DNA of 38,586 bases. Origin: Alphaproteobacteria bacterium (GTDB taxonomy: Bacteria > Pseudomonadota > Alphaproteobacteria > Elsterales > Elsteraceae). Positions 22,865 through 31,074 of this stretch are shown here, one piece after another (positions within the stretch are counted from its first letter, which is position 1; each line of letters begins with the position of its first letter). The position numbers and the translations under genes were made by a program. The notes beneath the pieces were generated by a model that saw only the letters and a list, made by a program, of their open reading frames with translations, ran no database searches and was not told the origin of the DNA. The DNA is taken from positions 1 to 38,586 of the forward strand of contig JAAFIC010000025.1 of NCBI GenBank assembly GCA_013298565.1, read 5' to 3'.

Positions 22865-24367
22865 ATGGGCGCGTTGGCGGTGGAGGCGATTGGCCTCAGC
22901 AAAACCTATGGGGCGGTGACGGCCCTGCGCGAGGGGCATTTTCAGCTTCGCCCCGGCGAGGTGCATATTCTGCTCGGCTCAAACGGTAGTGGCAAAAGCA
23001 CGCTCTGCAAGTTGATTGCGGGATCAATCCGCCCCAGCAGCGGCGAACTCTCGCTCTTCGGCACGCCCACAAACCTCAGCGGCCCTAACGATGCCCGCGC
23101 GCGCGGTATTGGCGTGTTCTATCAAGAACTCAGCCTCAGCCCGCACTTAAGCGTTGCCGAAAATATCTTGCTGGGGGCCGAGCCTTTGACCCGCTGGGGA
23201 ACCGTTGATCGGAGCGCCCTGCGCCATCGCGCCCGCGATTTGATTGCGCTGTTCGGCTCTGCGGCAGGACCAGGGCTAACCCCCGATGCGCCCGTTTCCC
23301 GTCTATCGTTCGATCAAAAGCAAATTGTTGAAATTCTGAAAGTGTTCTCCAGCAACCCGCGCGTTATAATTCTTGATGAAGCCACCTCCTCGCTCGACCG
23401 CACGCAGGTAACAATCCTATTCGAGCGACTGCGCGCGCTGAAAGCGCAAGGCGTCGCCATCATTCTCATCACTCACCGCATGGAAGAGATTTTCGAGATC
23501 GGCGACCGGGTAACGATTGTGCGCGATGGGCTTTCGGTGGCGACGTTGGAGATTGCCGCGACCGATAAAAATGAAATCGTTCACCACATGGTCGGCGCGC
23601 GCATTGAAGGATCAATCCAACGCCGCCTTCGCCCAGAACCGAGCCTGGAAACCGCCCTCACCCTGGATGGGCTGCAAGGCCCCGCGCTTGCCCCCCTCTC
23701 GGTCACGCTGCGCCGAGGGGAAATCCTTGGCCTCGGCGGTTTGCACGGGCAGGGGCAGTCGGATTTATTGCTCACACTGTTCGGCGCGCAAGGAACGCAA
23801 GCCGGGCGCATTACCATCGCCGGGCAGCGCTTTCGTCCAACCTCCCCGCGCGCGGCGTTGAAAGCCGGGATTGCTTATATCTCCGGGGATCGGCGGCGCG
23901 TAGGCGTGTTTGCCGGACGCCCGGTATTCGAGAATCTCACTCTCTCCATTCTGCTGAAGACTGGCGCGCGAAGGGTGCGCCCTGGCCTGTTGCGGACCCT
24001 GCTGGAGCCAATCTTAAACCGCCTGAAGTTGAAGGCCCCGAGCCTAGCCGTCCCCATTCAAAGCCTATCCGGCGGCAATCAGCAAAAAGCCGTGATCGGG
24101 CGATGGCTGACGACCAAGCCGAAAGTGCTGTTGCTGGATGATCCGACCAAGGGCATCGACATTCAATCGAAGAACGATCTTTACGCTATGCTCGATAGCC
24201 TGTGTGCCGAGGGCGTCGGGATTATTCTCTACTCGTCGGAAGACAGCGAGTTGCTGGGCAATGCCGACCGCGTGCTGGTGTTCAACAGCGGACAGGTGAC
24301 GGAGGAACTCAGCGGCGCACGCCTGACCGAGTTCGATCTGTATCAAGCCGCGCTGAAAGCCGCGTAA
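22865..24367 (+). CDS. Ribose-type sugar ABC transporter ATPase, second system
   Basis: A 500-residue ATPase with two fused ABC domains. Domain 1 has Walker A G-S-N-G-S-G-K-S-T (about 38-46), the short signature L-S-F-D-Q-K-Q and Walker B V-I-I-L-D-E-A-T-S-S-L-D. Domain 2 has a strongly degenerate Walker A (G-L-H-G-Q-G-Q-S-D, without the catalytic Lys, normal for this group) and an intact L-S-G-G-N-Q-Q-K-A-V-I-G signature. Its Walker B is V-L-L-L-D-D-P-T-K-G-I-D, with Asp in place of the usual Glu. Because of that substitution only domain 1 is likely to hydrolyse ATP well. The ATG at 22865 follows AGGGGGAA. It would energise the two permeases that follow. Confidence 0.93.
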   Translation: MGALAVEAIGLSKTYGAVTALREGHFQLRPGEVHILLGSNGSGKSTLCKLIAGSIRPSSGELSLFGTPTNLSGPNDARARGIGVFYQELSLSPHLSVAENILLGAEPLTRWGTVDRSALRHRARDLIALFGSAAGPGLTPDAPVSRLSFDQKQIVEILKVFSSNPRVIILDEATSSLDRTQVTILFERLRALKAQGVAIILITHRMEEIFEIGDRVTIVRDGLSVATLEIAATDKNEIVHHMVGARIEGSIQRRLRPEPSLETALTLDGLQGPALAPLSVTLRRGEILGLGGLHGQGQSDLLLTLFGAQGTQAGRITIAGQRFRPTSPRAALKAGIAYISGDRRRVGVFAGRPVFENLTLSILLKTGARRVRPGLLRTLLEPILNRLKLKAPSLAVPIQSLSGGNQQKAVIGRWLTTKPKVLLLDDPTKGIDIQSKNDLYAMLDSLCAEGVGIILYSSEDSELLGNADRVLVFNSGQVTEELSGARLTEFDLYQAALKAA

Positions 24368-24378
24368 GGAGTGATGAG

Positions 24379-25311
24379 ATGATCCTGTATCGCCGCCCCT
24401 GGGTTGCCGCGCTGGCCGTTACTCTGCTGCTCTTGCTTGCTAATCTTGCCGTGCAACCGAGCCTCTTTAAGCCCGCCATTATGCTCTCCAATCTCAGCAG
24501 TTGGCTGCCGCTCATTCTGGTAGCGATGGGGCAAACCTATGTGGTGTTGAGCGGTGATATTGATCTGTCCATCGGCGCGATCATCAGCTTGGTGAACGTC
24601 TCCGTCGTTAGCCTGATTGGCGCGTTCGGCGGCGGCGATGGGGCGCTGCTGCTCGCCATCGTCTGCGGGTTCGCTATCGGTATCGGGGCGGGAGCGATCA
24701 ATGGCGTCTTCGTTGCCGCCCTGCGCCTACAACCGATTGTCACCACCTTCGGCACCGGCATTCTGTTTGCCGGGCTGGCACTGGCGATCATGCCCGATGC
24801 AGGCGGCACGGTGCCGGACCGAGTGTTCGAGACCTACGCCGGGCCGCTGTTGGGGGTTCCGGTAATTCTGTGGATTTTGAGCCTAGCCGTGCTCTTCGTC
24901 ATTGCCCTCGGGCGCACGCGGTTCGGGCTGCGAGCGCTCGCGGTCGGCGGGGACGCCCAAGCGGCGTTTCAAACCGGGCTGCCCGTCACGCGAGTCCGAA
25001 TTCTGAACTATGGCCTCGCTGGCGGGTTTGCCGCCCTGGCCGCGCTCTGCCTGATTGGGGAGACCGCGACCGGCGATCCGCTGTTGGGGGGAAGCTATAC
25101 TCTAAGCTCGATCAGCGCGCTGGTTCTGGGCGGCACTGCCCTTAGCGGCGGCACCGGCGGGGCGATTGGCAGCCTGTTTGGGGCCATGAGCCTTGGGATC
25201 ATCAATAACGTGATCTTTTTCGCCCGCCTGCCGTTCGAGCTTCAAAGCCTGATCCAAGGGATCATCGTTCTGGCGGCCTTGGCTGTCGGCACGCTGGTCG
25301 CCCGGCGTTAG
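24379..25311 (+). CDS. Ribose-type sugar ABC permease, subunit 1
   Basis: Inner-membrane permease of 310 residues. The ATG at 24379 has AAGGAG 7 bases upstream; the open frame further left overlaps the ATPase gene and is not used. Nearly all of the protein is hydrophobic, with about eight to nine membrane helices. The conserved V-L-S-G-D-I-D-L-S-I-G-A-I-I-S-L segment (about 53-68) and the C-terminal V-L-G-G-T-A-L-S-G-G-T-G-G-A-I-G-S-L are family marks. It starts 11 bases after the ATPase stop and ends 11 bases before a second, different permease, so the channel is probably a heterodimer, unlike the fucose-linked system that has one permease. Confidence 0.92.
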   Translation: MILYRRPWVAALAVTLLLLLANLAVQPSLFKPAIMLSNLSSWLPLILVAMGQTYVVLSGDIDLSIGAIISLVNVSVVSLIGAFGGGDGALLLAIVCGFAIGIGAGAINGVFVAALRLQPIVTTFGTGILFAGLALAIMPDAGGTVPDRVFETYAGPLLGVPVILWILSLAVLFVIALGRTRFGLRALAVGGDAQAAFQTGLPVTRVRILNYGLAGGFAALAALCLIGETATGDPLLGGSYTLSSISALVLGGTALSGGTGGAIGSLFGAMSLGIINNVIFFARLPFELQSLIQGIIVLAALAVGTLVARR

Positions 25312-25322
25312 GAGGGATAGAG

Positions 25323-26306
25323 ATGATCGGTCTCACAGCCTCCCTCCCCACAGCCCCGCGCTTCCCCTGGGCGCGGCACCCAATCAGCATCGCGTTCCTG
25401 CTCTCTATTCTGCTGCTCGGGGTTGGCGAAACCTTGTCCCCTGGGTTTGCTGCACCAGGGCAGATCCTGAGCCTGCTCACTGTCGCCGCCTTTCTTGGGC
25501 TGGTCGCGGCGGGGCAGACGCTGGTTATTCTCGGCGGGCGCGAGGGCATTGATCTCTCGGTCGGCGGAACGGTGTCTTTAGGCGCACTGATTGCCGGGAA
25601 CCTGATGCAAGGCAGCGACGCGATGCTGCTGCCCGCGCTGCTCGGCGTGATCTTGGTCTGCGGGATCATCGGCGCGATTAACGGCCTCGGCGTGACCTTG
25701 GTGCGCCTGCCGCCGCTGGTGATGACGCTCGGCATGTATGGCGTCATTCAGGGGTTGCTGGTGTTGCTCACGCGCGGTCGCCCGTCCGGTAAAGCCGCCC
25801 CCCTACTGCTCGATCTCATCACCGCGCCGGTTTTCGCCGGAATCCCCGGCCTGCTGCCCGTTTGGGCGCTGATTGCCGCCCTGCTGACCCTGATTCTCAC
25901 CCGCACGAGCCTTGGGTATGCCATTTACGCGCTCGGATCGAACGAGCTTGCCGCACGGTTTGCGGGCGTGCCGACAGTGGCCCTCCGTATCGGCCTTTAC
26001 GCCGGATCGGGCATTCTCGGCGGGATCACTGGGTTTTTGCTGTTGGGCTACACCGGCACCGTGTTCGTCGGCGTTGGCGATCAATATGTATTGCCTTCGA
26101 TTATCGCCGTGGTCATCGGTGGCACGTCGCTTGCGGGCGGGGCTGGGAGCTATTTGGGAACAGTGGCCGGGGCCATTCTACTGACCATTCTGCAAAGCCT
26201 GCTGACCACGCTCGCCATTGACCCCGCAGGCCGACAGATGATCTTTGGGGCAACGCTTCTCGTGCTCATGCTGCTCTACGGGCGGCGGCAAGCCTTGAGA
26301 GGATAG
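25323..26306 (+). CDS. Ribose-type sugar ABC permease, subunit 2
   Basis: Second channel subunit, 327 residues, with about nine hydrophobic segments after a short basic-containing N-terminus. The signature reads I-L-G-G-R-E-G-I-D-L-S-V-G-G-T-V-S-L-G (about 67-85), where an R-E insertion replaces the usual S-G-G. A C-terminal V-I-G-G-T-S-L-A-G-G-A-G-S-Y-L-G-T-V-A-G-A is present. The ATG at 25323 follows AGGAGG (25311-25316 region). Paired with the preceding permease, it would complete a transporter with one fused ATPase. It is followed after seven bases by the regulator gene, all in one transcript. Confidence 0.92.
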   Translation: MIGLTASLPTAPRFPWARHPISIAFLLSILLLGVGETLSPGFAAPGQILSLLTVAAFLGLVAAGQTLVILGGREGIDLSVGGTVSLGALIAGNLMQGSDAMLLPALLGVILVCGIIGAINGLGVTLVRLPPLVMTLGMYGVIQGLLVLLTRGRPSGKAAPLLLDLITAPVFAGIPGLLPVWALIAALLTLILTRTSLGYAIYALGSNELAARFAGVPTVALRIGLYAGSGILGGITGFLLLGYTGTVFVGVGDQYVLPSIIAVVIGGTSLAGGAGSYLGTVAGAILLTILQSLLTTLAIDPAGRQMIFGATLLVLMLLYGRRQALRG

Positions 26307-26313
26307 GGCCGAC

Positions 26314-27339
26314 ATGAGCACCATGTCCGACATCGCCAAAGCGGCGGGGGTTTCGACGGCGACCGTCTCGCGCGTGATCTCCACCCCGGAACTTGTTTCG
26401 GAAGACACGCGCGCCCGCGTGCAAGCGGCGGTGGAGCGGCTGGGGTATCGGCCTAACTCGGCAGCGCGCAGCCTGCGGACGCAAAAAAGCACTGCCGTTC
26501 TGGTGATCGTGCCGGAAATCGGCAACCCATTCTTTGCCAGGATCATTCACGGTATCGAACAAATCGCCCTGGAGCGCGGCTATACCGTGCTGCTCGGCAA
26601 TACGGAAAACGACCCCGTGCGCGAGCGCGCTTACCTAGAGATGATCGACGCGCGCCGGGCCGATGGGCTGATTTTGCTGAACGGCCAATTGCTGCGTCGC
26701 GCCGCAGGGGTGCCGCCGTCGGTTGCCGCCGATCTGCCGCCCCTGGTGTTCGCCTGCGAATATCTGCCGGGCACCGACTGGCCTACCGTGCGCGTCGATA
26801 ACGCCGCTGGGGCACGGCTGGCGGTGCAGCATCTGCTCGATCTTGGGCACAAACGCATCGGCATGATCACCGGGCCATTATGGAACATTCTCACCCGCGA
26901 CCGGCTACAAGGCTTCCGCGACACGCTAAACGACGCCGGGCTGGCCTGGGACGAAAGCCTAATGATTTCGGGCGATTTCAGCCTTGAATCAGGCGCTATT
27001 GCGGGGCAAAAACTGCTCGCCCGCGAGGACCGACCCACGGCAGTGTTCTGTGCAAACGATGAAATGGCGATGGGGGTTATCAAAGCTGCAAGCCAACTAG
27101 GGCTGCGCGTTCCGGCAGACCTATCGGTTGTCGGCTTCGATGATTTGAAGTTTGCCGAACATTGGACTCCCGCGCTTACCACGGTAGCGCAACCAATGCT
27201 GGAAATCGGACGCACGGCGATGGAGATGCTTTGCGATCTTCTCGATGATACCGCCCCGCCCCGGAATAATAGTATTCTGAAAACAAAGCTGATTGTGCGG
27301 GCCTCGACAGGGCCGCCCCCCGTGGTCACACGTCTGTAG
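26314..27339 (+). CDS. LacI-family repressor of the second ABC operon
   Basis: A 341-residue regulator. The N-terminal helix-turn-helix is T-M-S-D-I-A-K-A-A-G-V-S-T-A-T-V-S-R-V-I (about 3-22), followed by the hinge R-P-N-S-A-A-R-S-L-R-T. The sugar-binding domain (about 60-335) has V-I-V-P-E-I-G-N-P-F-F-A, A-V-F-C-A-N-D-E-M-A-M-G and D-L-S-V-V-G-F-D-D-L-K-F-A. The domain order and length are normal for GalR/LacI proteins. It lies inside the operon it probably controls, and two operators of the right type precede the first gene, so autoregulation is likely. The Y-Q/S-T-A-T-V-S recognition helix fits a central-CG operator. Confidence 0.93.
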   Translation: MSTMSDIAKAAGVSTATVSRVISTPELVSEDTRARVQAAVERLGYRPNSAARSLRTQKSTAVLVIVPEIGNPFFARIIHGIEQIALERGYTVLLGNTENDPVRERAYLEMIDARRADGLILLNGQLLRRAAGVPPSVAADLPPLVFACEYLPGTDWPTVRVDNAAGARLAVQHLLDLGHKRIGMITGPLWNILTRDRLQGFRDTLNDAGLAWDESLMISGDFSLESGAIAGQKLLAREDRPTAVFCANDEMAMGVIKAASQLGLRVPADLSVVGFDDLKFAEHWTPALTTVAQPMLEIGRTAMEMLCDLLDDTAPPRNNSILKTKLIVRASTGPPPVVTRL

Positions 27340-27443
27340 GACATTTTGTATGATGATTGCAGTGAAACAGCGCCGATTTTTCCGCCAAAGGCAGACGCTA
27401 AACGGCTTCTGTCTTCAACAAAAAACAATCTAGGAGATAGTTG

Positions 27444-28520
27444 ATGAAAACCATTCAAGGGCCAGCTATTTTTCTCGCGCAGTTTTTGGTCGATAGTGCC
27501 CCTTTCAATAGTTTGTCGGGTCTCGCGCGCTGGGCGGCGGCTTTGGGGTTCAAGGGCGTCCAAATGCCCACCCTTGCGCCGGGGGTGTTCGATCTTACCC
27601 GCGCCGCCGATAGTCAAACCTACTGCGATGAAGTGATTGGGGTTCTGGCCGAGCACGGGTTGGTGCTGACTGAGCTTTCCACTCACTTGCAAGGCCAGTT
27701 GGTGGCGGTTCACCCGGCCTACGATGCCCTCTTCGACGGGTTCGCCCCGGCAGGGTTACGCGGACGGCCCGAAGCGCGGCAGGCGTGGGCGGTTGAGCAG
27801 ATGGGGCTGGCGGCGCGAGCCTCGCGGAACCTCGGCCTTACCACGCACGCCACCTTCTCCGGCGCGCTCGCGTGGCCCTATCTCTACCCCTGGCCGCAGC
27901 GCCCCGCAGGCTTGATTGAAATGGCTTTTGCCGAGCTGGCGCGGCGCTGGCGGCCCCTTCTCGATCAGTTCGATGCGGCGGGCGTCGATGTCGCCTATGA
28001 GATTCACCCTGGCGAAGATCTGTTCGACGGCACCAGTTTCGAGCGGTTCTTAGAGGCCGTCGGCACTCACCCGCGCTGTAGGATTCTCTACGATCCCAGC
28101 CATTTTTTGTTGCAGCAGTTAGATTATCTGGGGTTTCTTGATGTCTATCACAGCCGCATCAAGGCCGTTCATGTGAAGGATGCCGAGTTCCGCCCCTCCG
28201 CCCGCCAAGGGGTTTACGGCGGCTATAGCGGTTGGGTGGATCGCGCCGGGCGCTTCCGCTCGTTAGGCGATGGGCAAGTAGATTTCCGCGCGATTTTCTC
28301 GAAGCTCGCCCAATATAATTACCCCGGTTGGGCGGTGCTGGAGTGGGAATGCGCGCTGAAACATCCGGAGGACGGCGCGCGCGAAGGGGCAGCCTTCATC
28401 CGCGATCACATTATCCGCGTGACCGACCATGCCTTCGACGATTTCGCCAAAACAACGGAGGATACCGAGGGCCATCGGCGCTTGCTCGGCCTGTCACGCC
28501 CAACAGGAGAGATGCGATGA
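27444..28520 (+). CDS. Sugar isomerase/epimerase-like TIM-barrel protein
   Basis: A 358-residue protein of the xylose-isomerase-like TIM-barrel superfamily (sugar phosphate isomerase/epimerase, IolE-type). The ATG at 27444 has AGGAG 7 bases upstream; a TTG at 27441 is less likely. Putative metal ligands are Glu186 (Y-E-I-H-P-G-E-D), Asp217 and His220 (Y-D-P-S-H-F), His243 (V-H-V-K-D-A-E-F) and Glu300 (L-E-W-E-C-A-L). The stretch Q-G-V-Y-G-G-Y-S-G-W-V-D-R-A-G-R-F-R-S-L-G-D-G-Q-V-D-F is highly typical of one subfamily that travels with a Gfo/Idh/MocA dehydrogenase. It overlaps that gene by four bases. Reaction could be isomerisation, epimerisation or elimination on an oxidised sugar; the substrate is not known. 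Confidence 0.88.
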   Translation: MKTIQGPAIFLAQFLVDSAPFNSLSGLARWAAALGFKGVQMPTLAPGVFDLTRAADSQTYCDEVIGVLAEHGLVLTELSTHLQGQLVAVHPAYDALFDGFAPAGLRGRPEARQAWAVEQMGLAARASRNLGLTTHATFSGALAWPYLYPWPQRPAGLIEMAFAELARRWRPLLDQFDAAGVDVAYEIHPGEDLFDGTSFERFLEAVGTHPRCRILYDPSHFLLQQLDYLGFLDVYHSRIKAVHVKDAEFRPSARQGVYGGYSGWVDRAGRFRSLGDGQVDFRAIFSKLAQYNYPGWAVLEWECALKHPEDGAREGAAFIRDHIIRVTDHAFDDFAKTTEDTEGHRRLLGLSRPTGEMR

Positions 28521-29665
28521 CGCAACCGAAACTTCGCCTCGGCATGGTCGGCGGGGGTCAAGGCGCGTTCATCGGCGCGATTCACCGTATGGCCGCGAGG
28601 CTCGATGACCGCTTCACGCTCGTCGCCGGGGCGTTTTCCTCCGACCCCGCTCGCGCTCACGCCTCTGGGACCGCTTTGGGGATAGATCCGGTTCGGAGCT
28701 ACGACAGTTTCGAGACGATGGCGACCACCGAAGCCGCACGGGCCGATGGCATTGATGCCGTGGCCATCGTCACCCCCAACCATCTGCACGCCCCTGCCGC
28801 CATCGCCTTCTTAACCGCAGGCATTCACGTGATTTGCGATAAGCCGCTGGCGCACCGGCTGGACGATGCCGAACGGCTTATCGAAATCACTGAGCGCCAT
28901 GACCGCCTATTGATCGTCACGTATAATTACACCGGCTACGCCATGGTGCGCTATGCCCGCGATTTGGTGGCGACTGGGGTTCTCGGCGATCTGCGGATCA
29001 GCCAAACCGAATATGCCCAAGAGTGGTTAACCCTACCGCTGGAGCAATCCGGCCATAAGCAAGCCGCTTGGCGTACCGATCCCACCCAAGCGGGCCTCGG
29101 CGGCTGTTTGGGCGATATCGGTACCCATGCGTTTCACCTTACCGAGTTCGTGACCGGGCAGCGCGTTGAAGCCCTCGCCGCCGATCTCAGCGCTTTCGGT
29201 GCTGGACGAATTTTGGACGATAACGCCCATATTCTGCTGCGCTTTGCCGGGGGGGCACGCGGAATGCTGTGGGCAAGCCAAGTTGCGCCGGGGCAAAAGA
29301 ACGGCCTGCGCCTGCGACTCTACGGCACGCGCGGCGGGTTGGAGTGGCATCAGGAAAACCCCGATTCACTGGACGTGAGCCTGTTTGGGCAACCAACACA
29401 GCGCCTCACACGCGGCGGACCAACGCTGCCCGGCACCGATGTTCCCCCCCCCCAAAGCCGCCTGCCCGCCGGGCATCCCGAAGGCTATCTGGAAGGTTTC
29501 GCCACGCTCTATTCCGACGCGGCAGATGCACTTCTCGCTCACCGCGCGGGCGGGCGCAGCGTGAACCCCATCCTGCCCACCGTCACCGATGGCGCGCGCG
29601 GGCTGCGCTTCATCCAAACTGCCGTCACCTCCGCCCAGCAAGATACGCGCTGGTTGGCGCTATAA
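28517..29665 (+). CDS. Gfo/Idh/MocA-family sugar dehydrogenase
   Basis: A 382-residue NAD(P)-dependent oxidoreductase. The ATG at 28517 overlaps the preceding stop (ATGA), showing translational coupling. The N-terminal Rossmann fold begins L-G-M-V-G-G-G-Q-G-A-F-I-G (about 8-20). A-I-V-T-P-N-H-L-H (about 83-91) is followed by V-I-C-D-K-P-L-A with catalytic-type Lys109, and L-G-D-I-G-T-H-A-F-H supplies the conserved Asp/His pair of the second domain. Such enzymes oxidise a ring hydroxyl of a sugar or inositol. A run of ten C residues (29444-29453) encodes V-P-P-P; the frame is intact through it, since typical C-terminal sequence follows. Together with the isomerase-like protein it probably forms the catabolic part of the operon. 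Confidence 0.9.
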   Translation: MTQPKLRLGMVGGGQGAFIGAIHRMAARLDDRFTLVAGAFSSDPARAHASGTALGIDPVRSYDSFETMATTEAARADGIDAVAIVTPNHLHAPAAIAFLTAGIHVICDKPLAHRLDDAERLIEITERHDRLLIVTYNYTGYAMVRYARDLVATGVLGDLRISQTEYAQEWLTLPLEQSGHKQAAWRTDPTQAGLGGCLGDIGTHAFHLTEFVTGQRVEALAADLSAFGAGRILDDNAHILLRFAGGARGMLWASQVAPGQKNGLRLRLYGTRGGLEWHQENPDSLDVSLFGQPTQRLTRGGPTLPGTDVPPPQSRLPAGHPEGYLEGFATLYSDAADALLAHRAGGRSVNPILPTVTDGARGLRFIQTAVTSAQQDTRWLAL

Positions 29666-29682
29666 GCTGCTCGGGATTTGCT

Positions 29683-29722
29683 CTAGAGCGTCTTGCGTAA
29701 AGGTTGACGCAAGACGCTCTAG
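29683..29722. terminator. 16-bp perfect hairpin after the dehydrogenase gene
   Basis: CTAGAGCGTCTTGCGT (29683-29698) and ACGCAAGACGCTCTAG (29707-29722) are exact inverted copies with an 8-base loop, followed by TTTTAT. It can end the operon transcript. The TAGAGCGT core is shared with the palindrome at 11246, so it may also be a dispersed repeat used as a terminator. Confidence 0.75.
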
Positions 29723-29759
29723 TTTTATCTTAGCCCTCGCCGCCCGGTGCGTTTGACGC

Positions 29760-29795
29760 GCCAAGCGCATCGCAGGGCGCATCCGCGCCCTTGGC
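29760..29795. repeat. Second hairpin of the 29.7-kb palindrome cluster
   Basis: GGGCGC (29775-29780) pairs with GCGCCC (29785-29790) around ATCC, and the outer arms GCCAA (29760-29764) and TTGGC (29791-29795) extend it asymmetrically. No coding frame of note covers it. Confidence 0.5.
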
Positions 29796-29811
29796 CGCCG
29801 CCGCAATGGCG

Positions 29812-29853
29812 GCTTTAGAGCCGCGCCAGACTTAAGGCGCACGGCTCTAAAGC
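29812..29853. repeat. Third palindrome, GCTTTAGAGCCG type
   Basis: GCTTTAGAGCCG (29812-29823) and CGGCTCTAAAGC (29842-29853) pair perfectly, and the stem continues inside with GCGCC/GGCGC (29823-29827, 29836-29840) past one bulged A. It shares TTTAGAGC with the 11246 copy. The 106 bases from here to the regulator gene hold only possible promoter DNA, including the weak dyad AAT-G-ACGT-G-ATT at 29887-29898. Confidence 0.6.
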
Positions 29854-29959
29854 TATATGAGCACTCTGCGATCAACAATTTTTGAAAATGACGTGATTGA
29901 ATGATTGATTTAGTTTTTATCGAGCCTTAAGGTCAAAAGACCAAAGGGGGCCTAAATTT

Positions 29960-31036
29960 GTGAAAAGCAAAAGTGCCATTGGTGCGATCGCTAAAGCCGC
30001 TGGGGTGAGCACCGCAACGGTTGATCGCGTGATTAACGAGCGTCCCGGCGTGTCACCGGAAACGGTTCGCAAAGTACGGGAGGCGATGGAAGCGGGGGGT
30101 ATAAGCACGCCCAAGCTGGGCCGGCCAAAAAAAGAGAATTTCCGTTTTGCGTTTGTCCTTCCCGCAGCACGCAGGCCGTTTTTCGATATGGTGGACCGGG
30201 TTATCGCCAAATCAGCCAGCGATTTTCGGCACCGCCATATTACTGAGCTTGCTTATCGCTTCGATGCCAACGCCCCAGAACGATTTGCCGAAGGGTTGAT
30301 GGGGCTTACGGGATGTAACGGTGTCGCGGTTCTGGCGCCAGATCATCCGCAGATCAAATTTGCGCTGAACGCGCTGGTTCAGTCAGGCGTTCACGTGGTC
30401 ACGTTGTTGTCAGACGTGGCGGGTACCGGGCGCGCGGCCTACATTGGGTCCGACAATCGGGCGGCGGGGCGCACGGCAGCGCTGTTGTGTGGCCGGATTA
30501 TTGGCACGGCGCGGCGCGCACGGTTGGCGCTCACGTCGCAGAAGGGCAATCGGCTTTCTGCCGAAATTGATCGGCGCATCGGCTTCGCGCAACTTTTGGA
30601 AGAGCGTTATCCGAATATCGAGTTGCTGCGAATCCCCGATCTCCCAGAAGGGGAGGAGGCGATTGGCACAGCGATAACCACACTCCTCGCCACCGAGGCG
30701 AAGAACGGGCCGATTGCCGGATTTTACAATGTCGGGGCTGGAACGTCCGCGCTGCTGCGGGCGGTAACGGCCACTCTGAAAGACCCCGACATCATCAGCA
30801 TTGCCCATGATTTTACCGATCAGAACGCGGCACTGTTGAATAAGGGGAAGCTATCCTTCGTGTTGAATGAAGATATTCGCGTGAATGTTCTCACCGCAGC
30901 ACGGGCATTATTGGCGCTATGTGAAAATCAGCGTGGCGTACCCTTCTTTGTTCCGCCTCGTGTGGAAATCATCACGAGCGAAAACATCTCCAGCAGTTTC
31001 GATCCCTCGATTCTGATGGAGGAAGATGGGCTGTAA
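29960..31036 (+). CDS. LacI-family regulator of the dihydroxyacetone-kinase operon
   Basis: A 358-residue regulator read from GTG 29960, with AAAGGGGG about 9 bases upstream. The helix-turn-helix is A-I-G-A-I-A-K-A-A-G-V-S-T-A-T-V-D-R-V-I-N-E-R-P-G-V-S (about 6-32). After a short linker the effector domain follows with F-A-F-V-L-P-A-A-R-R-P-F-F, A-Y-I-G-S-D-N-R-A-A-G-R-T-A-A and G-F-Y-N-V-G-A-G. T-V-D-R in the recognition helix instead of T-V-S-R is a known variant. It precedes the binding-protein gene by 38 bases on the same strand and is probably its regulator. The ligand would be the transported polyol/ketose or its phosphate, by inference. Confidence 0.9.
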   Translation: MKSKSAIGAIAKAAGVSTATVDRVINERPGVSPETVRKVREAMEAGGISTPKLGRPKKENFRFAFVLPAARRPFFDMVDRVIAKSASDFRHRHITELAYRFDANAPERFAEGLMGLTGCNGVAVLAPDHPQIKFALNALVQSGVHVVTLLSDVAGTGRAAYIGSDNRAAGRTAALLCGRIIGTARRARLALTSQKGNRLSAEIDRRIGFAQLLEERYPNIELLRIPDLPEGEEAIGTAITTLLATEAKNGPIAGFYNVGAGTSALLRAVTATLKDPDIISIAHDFTDQNAALLNKGKLSFVLNEDIRVNVLTAARALLALCENQRGVPFFVPPRVEIITSENISSSFDPSILMEEDGL

Positions 31037-31074
31037 AGACCTAACAAACCAAATAAAATCGGGAGGTTACACCA

